From assembly GCA_003545125.1 (NCBI GenBank), contig DQCI01000192.1, positions 27,114 through 56,188 on the forward strand: DNA of 29,075 nucleotides, read 5' to 3'. The stretch comes from Paracoccaceae bacterium (GTDB taxonomy: Bacteria; Pseudomonadota; Alphaproteobacteria; Rhodobacterales; Rhodobacteraceae). This document shows positions 18,098 through 25,176 of the stretch, piece by piece. How positions within the stretch are numbered: position 1 is the first letter of the stretch; every line of letters begins with the position of its first letter. The position numbers were made by a program, and so were the translations under genes. The notes beneath the pieces are model-generated. The model saw only the letters and a list, made by a program, of their open reading frames with translations, ran no database searches and was not told the origin of the DNA.

Positions 18098-19206
18098 CCC
18101 GAATTTCGATGCTCCTGTCCGCGATTCTCCTGGTAGTTCTCACGGCAACCGCCGCGAGCGCAAACGCGATCCGGGTCAAGGACCTTGTGGAGTTCGATGG
18201 CGTTCGCGGGAACGACCTTGTCGGCTACGGCCTGGTTGTCGGCCTGAATGGAACCGGCGATGGCATCCGCAACGCGCCCTTCACAGAAGACATCATGTCG
18301 AACATTCTCGAACGGCTGGGTGTGAACATCACAGGCGAGCAATTCCGGCCAAAAAACGTGGCGGCCGTCTTCGTCACCGCGGTCTTGCCGCCTTTCGGGC
18401 GGACGGGATCGACGATCGACGTCACGGTTTCGGCGATTGGCGATGCCAAGAGCCTGCTGGGCGGGACCCTGGTGATGACCCCTCTCAACGCAGCGGACGG
18501 TGAGATCTACGCCGTCGCCCAGGGCACAGTGATTGCCGGGGGCGCCTCGGCGGAGGGGGATGCTGGCGGGGTGGTTCAGGGTGTGCCGACATCCGGTGCG
18601 ATCCCCTCGGGGGCCCGGATCGAACGGGAAATCGAGTTCGATTTCACCCAACTCAAGTCGATCCGGCTTGCGCTTCGCGATCCCGATTTCACCACAGCGG
18701 AACGGATCGAATCGGCGATCAATCGCGGCTACGGCAGGACCGTGGCCCGCATGCTCGACGCAGGGACGGTGGTTCTCGACATCGCCGCGACGGGCGCGAT
18801 CAGCCCCGCGCATGCGCTCGGGCAGGTCGAAAACATCGGCGTCGAGCCGGAGCGCAAAGCGCGCGTTGTGGTCGATCAGCGGTCCGGTACCATCGTGATG
18901 GGGGATGACGTGCGCATCAGCCGTGTTGCGGTGAGCCAGGGTAACCTGACGCTCAGGATCGAAGAAGAACCGGTGGTCGTGTCACCGAACCCATTCACCG
19001 ATGCAGCCCCGATCATTCTACCGAGAACGAATGCCGACATCATCGAAGAACCGGGCACCGGTCTGGCCGAAGTGTCGGGCGGGACATCCCTGGCGGAGGT
19101 GATAGCCGGTCTCAACGCGTTGGGGGTTTCTCCGCGCGACATGATCGACATCCTGAAGAGTATCAAGGCTGCGGGCGCCCTCCACGCCGAGTTTGTCGTT
19201 CGCTGA
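18094..19206 (+). CDS. flgI: Flagellar P-ring protein FlgI
   Basis: Forms the periplasmic P-ring around the distal rod. The 370 residues begin with a Sec signal peptide (basic MTR, hydrophobic SMLLSAILLVVLTATA, likely cleavage after ASA near residue 23). They then show the highly conserved FlgI opening RVKDLVEFDGVRGNDLVGYG and LVVGLNGTGD. Other family features are PFGRTGSTIDVTVSAIGDAK, GGTLVMTPL and the C-terminal ALGVSPRDMIDILKSIKAAG followed by ALHAEFVV. The length matches the family (365-375). It is the last gene of the flgE-K-L-I unit, and a long gene-poor stretch follows. Confidence 0.96.
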   Translation: MTRISMLLSAILLVVLTATAASANAIRVKDLVEFDGVRGNDLVGYGLVVGLNGTGDGIRNAPFTEDIMSNILERLGVNITGEQFRPKNVAAVFVTAVLPPFGRTGSTIDVTVSAIGDAKSLLGGTLVMTPLNAADGEIYAVAQGTVIAGGASAEGDAGGVVQGVPTSGAIPSGARIEREIEFDFTQLKSIRLALRDPDFTTAERIESAINRGYGRTVARMLDAGTVVLDIAATGAISPAHALGQVENIGVEPERKARVVVDQRSGTIVMGDDVRISRVAVSQGNLTLRIEEEPVVVSPNPFTDAAPIILPRTNADIIEEPGTGLAEVSGGTSLAEVIAGLNALGVSPRDMIDILKSIKAAGALHAEFVVR

Positions 19207-19474
19207 ACCGGTCGGTTGCCGCTACGGCGATGATCGCGCCTGTGGATCTGGACGGGGAAGGGGCGGATCGCGGGCACGGCTCAGGCCTCCCCTTGAGACC
19301 TGATTGTGGACCCCTTCGGGATTGGAGCGCGGCCGGCCGTCGAAACCGGGCGACGATTTCCCAAAACGAGAACCTGGCGGGCGCTCGGTTCGCAAAGCGT
19401 CTCGGAATGCGCGGTGGGATTATTGCGGGGCCCCCTGGAGGGCGCGCGCCGAGGGTCGCCACTGGTAGGACCGG

Positions 19475-19528
19475 CGGTCGGTACGGGGCGGTCGGTACGG
19501 GGCGGTCGGTACGGGGCGGTCGGTGCGG
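19475..19528 (+). repeat. Tandem repeat, 14-bp unit, about 3.9 copies
   Basis: The unit CGGTCGGTACGGGG occurs three times perfectly (19475-19488, 19489-19502, 19503-19516), followed by a 12-base partial fourth copy with one A-to-G change. It lies in the gap between flgI and fliP. It could expand and contract by slippage. Each unit contains GGTCGGT and GTAC, but I recognise no protein-binding site. Confidence 0.95.
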
Positions 19529-19824
19529 CCGGACTTCGGGCCGTCAAGGCAGGTTAGCGGGATCCGGGGCCGTTGGTTTGCGACGCGACGATATGCTGCA
19601 AGGCCGTGCCGGCCATTGGCCGGTTGCCCGGATCACGAGCCGCGTGGATTCGTTTCTGCCAGTTGCCTCACATCGAGGGGGATTTCGCCCGGAGTGCCTT
19701 GCGGCCCCCCTCCGGTCGTGGCGAGGTCTCAATGACCTGCGCGCAGATCCGAGGACAGAATCATTGCCCCGTTGGCCGCGGGTCACGCGCCGAAATCTGA
19801 ACCGTTCGGGTTGTCGGGCCGCCG

Positions 19825-19859
19825 AAAAACCCCGGGACACCGAAAGCGCTTCACGTCCC
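19825..19859 (-). terminator. Weak candidate terminator for the fliF-H-N-P operon
   Basis: On the minus strand, downstream of fliP, a GGGAC...GTCCC stem with a 16-base loop is followed by GGGGTTTTT. The stem is short and the loop long, so this is only a candidate. Confidence 0.25.
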
Positions 19860-19936
19860 TGCGCGGGAAGCTTGCCATCGTTGATGCGATCGCCAGGCGT
19901 CGCACCATGCCTTGACGGCCATTTCGGGCAGACGTG

Positions 19937-20692
19937 TCAGAAGTAGCTTCTGACCAAAGCGCCGGAGACAAGGCTCCAGCCATCGGCAACCACGAAGAAC
20001 GCGAGTTTGAACGGCAACGAAACGATCGCTGGCGGGACCATCATCATCCCCATCGACATCAGCACTGCGGCGACGACGAGATCGATGATCAGGAAAGGCA
20101 GGAAAACCAGGAACCCGATCTGGAACGCCCGGGAAATCTCGCTCAGAAGGAAGGACGGGACAAGCAGCGACAGGGGCGCATCGGGCCCGGCGGCCGTCGC
20201 GTCGATCCCTTCGCGCAAGGAGGCGAGCGATGCGAAGGTTTCGCCATCGACGCGAGCGGCCATGAAGGACCGGAACGGCACAAGCGCGGTCGTGAAGGCC
20301 TCTTCCAGTTCCATTTCGCCATTTGCGAAGGGTTCCGCGCCGGTGATCCACGCCTCATTGAAGACCGGCTCCATCACGAAATAGGTAAGAAACAATGCCA
20401 GCGAGATGATCAGCATGTTGGGTGGCGATTGCTGCAGCCCGATTGCCTGACGCAGGATCGACAGGGTGGTGACGATGAACGGGAAGGCGGTGATCATCAC
20501 CGCGAGCCCGGGCACCAGGCTGAGAAGCGTAATGAGGACCATCAGCTGGATCGAGCGGGTCGCGAGACTGCCGTCGTCGGCACCGAGCGAGATCGAGATA
20601 TCCTGCGCGTTTGCGGGCAAGGCGAGGCACAGGAGCAACGTGGTTAATGCAAGCCCCGTGGTGACCCTGGGAGAAGTGGTACGCGAGATCAT
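19937..20692 (-). CDS. fliP: Flagellar type III export gate protein FliP
   Basis: A core component of the flagellar export gate (FliP5-FliQ4-FliR1) in the inner membrane within the MS-ring. The 251 residues include a signal peptide (LALTTLLLCLALPANA), as FliP proteins have. Transmembrane segments follow, with the conserved MITAFPFIVTTLSILRQAIG, QSPPNMLIISLALFLTYFVM, and near the end LVPSFLLSEISRAFQIGFLV, DLVVAAVLMSMGMMMVPP, and LPFKLAFFVVADGW. The length agrees with E. coli FliP (245). The ATG at 20692 follows the fliN stop by 4 bp. It is the last gene of the minus-strand operon. FliQ and FliR are not in this window. Confidence 0.96.
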   Translation of the reverse strand: MISRTTSPRVTTGLALTTLLLCLALPANAQDISISLGADDGSLATRSIQLMVLITLLSLVPGLAVMITAFPFIVTTLSILRQAIGLQQSPPNMLIISLALFLTYFVMEPVFNEAWITGAEPFANGEMELEEAFTTALVPFRSFMAARVDGETFASLASLREGIDATAAGPDAPLSLLVPSFLLSEISRAFQIGFLVFLPFLIIDLVVAAVLMSMGMMMVPPAIVSLPFKLAFFVVADGWSLVSGALVRSYF

Positions 20693-20696
20693 GCTG

Positions 20697-20987
20697 TCAG
20701 AGCCCGGTTTTCAGATCGGCCACTTCGGTGAGCCGAACGGCGAGCTGCCCGGGCGCGTCCCCCTCGCATTCTTCGAGCTCGCCGCGCGCGATCAGGCGGT
20801 CGCCGATATAGAGCTCGACCGGGTCGGATACTTTTCTGTCGAGTGGCAGCACCGCGTCGGGCTTCAGGCGGAGAAGGTCGCGCACGACGGGACGTGCGCG
20901 GCCGACGGAGACGGTGATCTCGATCGGGACCTGGGTGAACGGGTTGTTGGCGCTGTCGTCTTCGAGCGGGGCGGTGAAGTCATCCAT
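20697..20987 (-). CDS. fliN: Flagellar motor switch protein FliN
   Basis: A C-ring component made mostly of a SpoA/SPOA domain, with typical elements VPIEITVSVGRARPVVRDLL, PLDRKVSDPVELYIGDRLIA and RGELEECEGDAPGQLAVRLT. The ATG at 20987 gives 96 residues, a short FliN consisting of little more than the SPOA domain. It overlaps the end of fliH by 8 bases (ATGGATGA). An in-frame upstream start at 21026 would lie inside fliH and was not chosen. FliN binds FliH in other systems, which fits the adjacency. fliM is not next to it. Confidence 0.88.
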   Translation of the reverse strand: MDDFTAPLEDDSANNPFTQVPIEITVSVGRARPVVRDLLRLKPDAVLPLDRKVSDPVELYIGDRLIARGELEECEGDAPGQLAVRLTEVADLKTGL

Positions 20988-21642
20988 TCCGGAAAGCCTT
21001 TTCGTTGAGTTCGTAGAGCCCCTCAATGGCCGCGCCGATGCGGTCGATTGCGGAAGCGAAATCGATGTGGCGCTCGGTCTTGCCGGAGCGCAGGAATACC
21101 TGGCCTTGGGCCAGCGTCGGCTCCTCGACGAGCGAGAACGGCACCGTGGTCGTGTCGGCGAGCAGTTTTTCCAGAACTGGCCGGCTCACGGGCGCCACCA
21201 CAACTTCAATCGGGGTTTCGGCGGCCTCCGTCGCCAGCGGCAGGAGTTCTTCAATGATGGTCTGACCCATCGTTTCGGAAACGAGCCTTGGCAACACGCG
21301 CTGGACCATCCCCGCGAGGAGCGGTTCGAGCGCCTGCATCACGTGGGAGCGCGCCTCGTGAAAGGTGAAGCCGAGATCCTGCAGGTTGCGGGCGAACTCG
21401 GCCCCGATCCTGTCTCTTTCCTGTGTCCCCGTCCGGGTGGCGTCGTCCCAGCCCGCCTTGTAACCGGCCTCATACCCTTCGAGACGGATTTTCTCCAACA
21501 TTTCCGGCGAGATCACCGGTGCTGGTTGCGGCGCGGACGAGGACGCTTGAGGGGGCGGCGCAGTGCCTGCGGAAGAGCCGACCGGGCGTGGCGCAGCGAC
21601 ATCCGTCTCGACGAATTCCTCGAGCTGAAGCTGCATCGTCAT
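20980..21642 (-). CDS. fliH: Flagellar export apparatus protein FliH (putative)
   Basis: The predicted regulator of the flagellar export ATPase FliI, linking it to FliN in the C-ring. The 220 residues have a variable Pro/Ala-rich N-terminus, a helical middle with the FliH-like repeat region (YEAGYKAGWDDATR around residues 58-71), and a C-terminal half resembling the V-ATPase E-subunit-like FliH domain (LAGMVQRVLPRLVSETMGQT, VVAPVSRPVLEKLL). The family is poorly conserved, so position between fliF and fliN supports the name. ATG 21642 overlaps the fliF stop by one base (TGATG); the longer frame to 21675 lies within fliF. fliG, which often separates fliF and fliH, is absent. Confidence 0.8.
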   Translation of the reverse strand: MTMQLQLEEFVETDVAAPRPVGSSAGTAPPPQASSSAPQPAPVISPEMLEKIRLEGYEAGYKAGWDDATRTGTQERDRIGAEFARNLQDLGFTFHEARSHVMQALEPLLAGMVQRVLPRLVSETMGQTIIEELLPLATEAAETPIEVVVAPVSRPVLEKLLADTTTVPFSLVEEPTLAQGQVFLRSGKTERHIDFASAIDRIGAAIEGLYELNEKAFRNG

Positions 21643-23288
21643 CAGGCGGTTTCCTCCTTGTCGTCTTCCATCCAACCGCGCAGGATCTCGACCGTTTCAG
21701 CCTGACGTTCCTCGATCAGAGACCGCAGCCGTTCCACTGGGTCGCCATTGGCAAGCGCCGGTAGGTCGCCAACGCCAGCGCTGAATTCGATGTCGGAGAC
21801 GACCGCAAGCTCGCCACCCGGCAAGGCCATCCCATCGTCGATTTCACCGGTCAGGGCGGGCAGTTCGTCCGGGTTGGCAGGGGTTTGCGGTACCGATCCG
21901 GGCGCGGGCGGGGCGATTGCGCCAGCCGCGGCGGTGATCTGAGCCTGGCCGGAAAAGATCGGGCGCAGCACGAACAACCCCAACACCAGGGACACAATGG
22001 CGAGGGTGGCCAGCCGGACCAACGCCATCGCGTCGACATCGAGGGCCGAGAGCAACCCGCCCGCGGCATCCGAGCCCTCGGTTGCAAGGGGTTCAAACTC
22101 CATCGACTTGATGGTGATCGTGTCTCCCCGCGATTCGTCGAACCCGACGGCAGAGGCCACCAGCTCGCGAAGGGCTGAGATTTCCTCGTCGCTGCGCGCG
22201 GCCCAGGTGGGGGCGCCGTCGGCATCGACCGCACGAATGCCGTCGATCAGCACGGCGACGCTGATGCGGCGCACGGCGCCCGGGACGCGAAGGATTTCAC
22301 GCGTGGTCTCGGGCACCTCGTAGTTGATGCGTTCGCGGGTCTCGGAGTTGTTGGAGGAGGAGGCGCCGTTGCCACCGTCCGCGTCGCCGGTCGGCAGGTT
22401 GGAGGCCACCGTTACCCCGCCACCCTGCGAATCGTTCGCTGCGGTCGTGCTTTCCTCGGTTTCGGAGGCGATGGCGACCCGGCCATCGGGATCGAAGGAG
22501 CGCTCGAAGATCTTCTCGCTGTCGGTCGCCCTGTCGATGGCCACTTCGACCACGGCGTTGCCATAGCCCACCCGGGCCTCGAGCAGGCGTTCGACGTTGT
22601 GGCGCAGTTTTGCGGTGTGGTCTTCCGCATCGCCCGCGACGCCCGGCGCCTCGTCACCCGATACGATCAGGCCACCGCGCGAATCGATCACCGACACATT
22701 CTCGGGAGACAGCCCCGGAACGGCCGAAGAAACCAGGAATTTCAGAGCTTTGGCGTGGGACGCGGACAGGGTTCCGTCGGCCGTCGATACGGTGACCGAC
22801 CCCGAAGGTGTGGCCTGGTTCCGGAACGTCTGGGAAGTCGGGATGGCAATGTGGACGCGGGCGGAGCGGATGGCAGGTGCGGACAGGATCGTGCGCGCGA
22901 GTTCCCCCTCCTTGGCCCGCCAGTAAGCGGCGTCAAACATCTGGCTGGTGGTCCCGAAGCCGGACAACCCGTCGAGCAATTCGTAGCCCTTGGCCGAATT
23001 GCTGGGCAGACCCTCGGCGGCAAGCGTCATGCGCAGCGCGTCCCGCTCTGTCGCGGGCACGTGAATCGCGCCGCCGCGCACCTCCATCATCACGCCGCGC
23101 GCTTCGAGCGCTTCGATCACCTCGCCGGCGGGCCCGGGCTCGAGCCCCGCATAAAGCAGGGACATCGACGGCTGCGCGGCCATCCGTGCGAGGCCGAGCA
23201 CGGCGGCGAACACCGCGAGCGTCGCGCCGATCACGATGATTCGTTTGCGCAAATCGAGATTGGCCCAGACGGCATTGAGCTGCTGCAC
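21642..23288 (-). CDS. fliF: Flagellar MS-ring protein FliF
   Basis: Forms the inner-membrane MS-ring on which the flagellum is built. The 548 residues have a first membrane helix (residues ~17-37, IIVIGATLAVFAAVLGLARM), the YscJ/FliF ring-building domains (SLLYAGLEPGPAGEVIEAL, TLAAEGLPSNSAKGYELLD, ARVHIAIP, GLSPENVSVIDSRGGLI), an acidic Gly/Asn-rich loop, a second helix near residues 445-463 (LATLAIVSLVLGLFVLRPIF), and a C-terminal cytoplasmic tail (RLRSLIEERQAETVEILRGW) resembling the FliG-binding region. FliG is therefore expected elsewhere in the genome. The GTG start has AAGGAG about 7 bases upstream. It is the first gene of the minus-strand operon, divergent from fliL. Confidence 0.95.
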   Translation of the reverse strand: MQQLNAVWANLDLRKRIIVIGATLAVFAAVLGLARMAAQPSMSLLYAGLEPGPAGEVIEALEARGVMMEVRGGAIHVPATERDALRMTLAAEGLPSNSAKGYELLDGLSGFGTTSQMFDAAYWRAKEGELARTILSAPAIRSARVHIAIPTSQTFRNQATPSGSVTVSTADGTLSASHAKALKFLVSSAVPGLSPENVSVIDSRGGLIVSGDEAPGVAGDAEDHTAKLRHNVERLLEARVGYGNAVVEVAIDRATDSEKIFERSFDPDGRVAIASETEESTTAANDSQGGGVTVASNLPTGDADGGNGASSSNNSETRERINYEVPETTREILRVPGAVRRISVAVLIDGIRAVDADGAPTWAARSDEEISALRELVASAVGFDESRGDTITIKSMEFEPLATEGSDAAGGLLSALDVDAMALVRLATLAIVSLVLGLFVLRPIFSGQAQITAAAGAIAPPAPGSVPQTPANPDELPALTGEIDDGMALPGGELAVVSDIEFSAGVGDLPALANGDPVERLRSLIEERQAETVEILRGWMEDDKEETA

Positions 23289-23349
23289 GACGTTCTCCTT
23301 GAATGAGCGGGCTTCTGCCCCCGTCGCGAACCACTTTCTCCGATTGCGA

Positions 23350-23365
23350 TTAACAATCGGTTAGC
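23350..23365 (+). promoter_or_regulatory. CtrA-like box in the fliF/fliL divergent promoter region
   Basis: TTAA-CAATCGG-TTAGC has the exact N7 spacing and matches 8 of 9 positions of TTAA-N7-TTAAC. It lies 40 bp before the fliL ATG and 61 bp from the fliF GTG, in a 117-bp gap. One bound CtrA dimer could serve both directions, though its orientation favours fliL. GTTTATAAGC (23374-23383) downstream may contain the -10 element for fliL. Confidence 0.65.
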
Positions 23366-23405
23366 CCCTGCCGGTTTATAAGCAATGCGAACGAAGGGAA
23401 TACCC

Positions 23406-23912
23406 ATGGCTGAAGAAGAGCTTGCGGAACCGGGCGCACAAGACGAGGCGCCCAAGAAAAAGGGCAAACTCGGGTTGTTGATCGGGGTGTTGCTGGCCGT
23501 GATTCTCGGCGGCGGCGGCTTTTTCGCGGTCTATTCGGGGATGCTTCTCGGGTCGGACGGGGAGACGGTGGATGCGGGGCATGGCGACGAAGCGGTCATC
23601 GACGCGCTGCAGCCGGTCTCCTTCATACCGCTCGATCCCCTGGTGATCTCGATCGGACGCGGGTCTGCCGCACGGCACCTGAGGTTTCGTGCCGAACTGG
23701 AGGTGGCGCCGGGGTCGGAGGCGGATGTGACACAACTCGCTCCCCGGGTGATGGATGTGCTGAATTCGTACCTGCGTGCGGTCGAAGTGACCGACCTCGA
23801 GGATCCATCCGCCCTGGTCGGCCTGCGCGCCCAGATGCTGCGCAGGATCCAGCTGGTGACTGGAGAGGGCCGAGTGCGGGATCTTCTCATCATGGAATTC
23901 GTAATGAGCTGA
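23406..23912 (+). CDS. fliL: Flagellar basal body-associated protein FliL
   Basis: An inner-membrane protein that surrounds or stabilises the stator in the flagellar motor. The 168 residues have a charged Lys-rich cytoplasmic start (EAPKKKGK), one membrane helix (LGLLIGVLLAVILGGGGFFA, ~22-41), and a periplasmic FliL domain with PLDPLVISIGRGSAARHLRF and the C-terminal LRAQMLRRIQLVTGEGRVRD and LLIMEFVMS. AAGGGA is about 8 bases before the ATG. The frame is open back to 23385, but the ATG at 23385 leaves no spacing for the promoter elements, so 23406 is preferred. It opens the fliL-to-transglycosylase unit. Confidence 0.92.
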   Translation: MAEEELAEPGAQDEAPKKKGKLGLLIGVLLAVILGGGGFFAVYSGMLLGSDGETVDAGHGDEAVIDALQPVSFIPLDPLVISIGRGSAARHLRFRAELEVAPGSEADVTQLAPRVMDVLNSYLRAVEVTDLEDPSALVGLRAQMLRRIQLVTGEGRVRDLLIMEFVMS

Positions 23913-23933
23913 GGCGGGGGACGGAGGGCCAGA

Positions 23934-24443
23934 ATGGACCAGATCGTGACGGTGGTATCGGACATCCTCCTGGGTGCAGGCGCACTCGGGGCGGCCGTTT
24001 ATTGCGGTGTGCTCGCGCACCGGCTGAAACGGTTCAACAATCTCGAAAACGGGGTTGGCGGGGCCGTGGCGCTGCTCTCCGCCCAAGTCGACGACATGAC
24101 GCGCACGCTCGACCTGGCCCGCAAGGCGGCGGGACATTCGTCGGAGACCCTGACCGCGCTCACCGAGCGTGCGGAAGGTGCCGCGCGAAAACTCGAGCTG
24201 ATGCTCGCGGCCCTCAATGACCTGCCGGATGTGGCGCCGGGTGCGGGTGAACCCCGGGACGTGAAGCCGGCTGCGGCCCCCGTGCCCCAACCGGCTCCAG
24301 CGCCGGAAGTGGAGCCCGAGGCCGCGCAGGACGCGGCCTGGGTTGCGGCTGCCGCCGAGACCGAGGTCGTTCCTGAAACCGGGACCGAGGAAGCCCCATT
24401 GTTCCTCTCACGCCGTTCCCGGGTCGGGGGGGGCGCGATATGA
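23934..24443 (+). CDS. Uncharacterised single-pass membrane protein with coiled coil
   Basis: A protein of 169 residues with an N-terminal membrane helix (VVSDILLGAGALGAAVYCGV, ~7-26) and a short basic loop. A helical, likely coiled-coil stretch follows (ALLSAQVDDMTRTLDLARKA, to ~95), then a Pro/Ala/Glu-rich tail. The layout resembles the DUF6468-type proteins I remember from alphaproteobacterial flagellar loci, but I cannot confirm membership. GGAGGG precedes the ATG. The stop overlaps the start of the MotE-like gene (ATGA, 24440-24443). Location between fliL and motE/motA suggests a stator or basal-body accessory role (inference). Confidence 0.75.
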   Translation: MDQIVTVVSDILLGAGALGAAVYCGVLAHRLKRFNNLENGVGGAVALLSAQVDDMTRTLDLARKAAGHSSETLTALTERAEGAARKLELMLAALNDLPDVAPGAGEPRDVKPAAAPVPQPAPAPEVEPEAAQDAAWVAAAAETEVVPETGTEEAPLFLSRRSRVGGGAI

Positions 24444-25069
24444 GCTGGCTCGGCAAGACCAAGACACTGGTCGCCAAGCGGGCCTCGAAAGCGACAAGAC
24501 GCCGACGCGGCGGGCGCAGCGTGCTCATGGCGATCGCCGTGATGTTGGCCTTGTCCGGGATACTCCGGCTGGGAAGTGAAGCGGGATCGGCTTTCGCAAG
24601 CGGGTCCGAGACGACCCGACCCGACCCGGCGGCGACCGGGGCCGATGCCTGTACGACACCCGACGACATCGCCGTGGTCCTCGCGTCGCTCGACGAACGC
24701 GAGCACAGGGTGGCGGCGCGCGAATCGGACCTTGCGGATCGTTTGCAGGCGCTTGCCGTCGCCGAGACGCAGATCCAGCGCAACCTGGTTGCTCTCGAAG
24801 AGGCGGAAGCGCGTCTTGCGGGGACCATGGCCAGGGCTTCGACAGCGGCGGAAGAGGATCTCGAACGCCTGACCTCGGTCTACGAAAACATGAAACCCAA
24901 GCAGGCGGCACCGGTTTTCGCTGCGATGGATCCGAAATTCGCGGCGGGATTTCTTGGACGCATGCGTCCCGATGTCGCCGCAGCGATCCTGGCCGGCCTC
25001 GCACCCGAGACCGCCTATGCCATATCCGCGCTGCTTGCCGGGCGGAACGCCAACGCGCCGACGGAATGA
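24440..25069 (+). CDS. MotE-like flagellar motility protein (MgtE-N-like C-terminal domain)
   Basis: A protein of 209 residues with a strongly basic N-terminus (KATRRRRGGR) and one membrane helix (~28-46). A predicted periplasmic coiled coil follows (residues ~80-150, REHRVAARESDLADRLQALA). The C-terminal domain carries VYENMKPKQAAPVFAAMDPK and FAAGFLGRMRPDVAAAILAG, the pattern of the MgtE intracellular N domain as found in MotE. In rhizobia MotE is a periplasmic chaperone of the motor protein MotC; here it lies near motA, FliL and an 853-residue exported protein. Start and upstream stop overlap by four bases. The domain assignment is good, but the function is transferred from distant relatives. 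Confidence 0.8.
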   Translation: MSWLGKTKTLVAKRASKATRRRRGGRSVLMAIAVMLALSGILRLGSEAGSAFASGSETTRPDPAATGADACTTPDDIAVVLASLDEREHRVAARESDLADRLQALAVAETQIQRNLVALEEAEARLAGTMARASTAAEEDLERLTSVYENMKPKQAAPVFAAMDPKFAAGFLGRMRPDVAAAILAGLAPETAYAISALLAGRNANAPTE

Positions 25070-25110
25070 CCTATGGCCACGCCGTCAAGTTCATCGAGTT
25101 CGAGGATGCG

Positions 25111-25126
25111 GGAAAGGTTTCTTAAC
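25111..25126 (+). promoter_or_regulatory. CtrA half-site upstream of motA
   Basis: GGAA-AGGTTTC-TTAAC retains the complete TTAAC half and the N7 spacing, with the first half-site degenerate (7 of 9 positions). It lies 50 bp before the motA GTG in the only sizeable gap (107 bp) of the fliL unit. An internal promoter is plausible but weakly supported. Confidence 0.3.
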
Positions 25127-25176
25127 CGGCGCATGACAGGATCACGGGTGTCGGAAATGAAGCGAGGAGTAGGGGT

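Larger units (their letters stand above)
19207..19936 (+). other. 730-bp region without recognisable gene between convergent flgI and fliP
   Basis: No frame here gives a protein I recognise. The longest plus-strand frame (19230-19946) is Arg/Gly/Pro-rich, has no convincing start and would run into the 3' end of fliP. The region holds a four-copy 14-bp tandem repeat (19475-19528), GC-rich palindromes such as GGCGCGCGCC (19441-19450) and an inverted repeat CCGGCCA-T-TGGCCGG (19609-19623), and possibly the fliP terminator near 19825-19859. In compact flagellar loci a gap this size is unusual. It may be a decayed or inserted segment. Confidence 0.6.

Noticed and set aside
19475..19528. Short tandem repeats as a CRISPR array
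   Set aside because: Units are 14 bp, directly adjacent with no spacers, and no cas genes are nearby.
19230..19946. A 238-codon plus-strand frame after flgI
   Set aside because: Arg/Gly-rich translation without motif, crosses the tandem repeat and enters the 3' end of fliP; no ribosome-binding site seen.
19934..20647. A 237-codon plus-strand frame antisense to fliP
   Set aside because: Highly charged low-complexity translation opposite a clear FliP; treated as a shadow.
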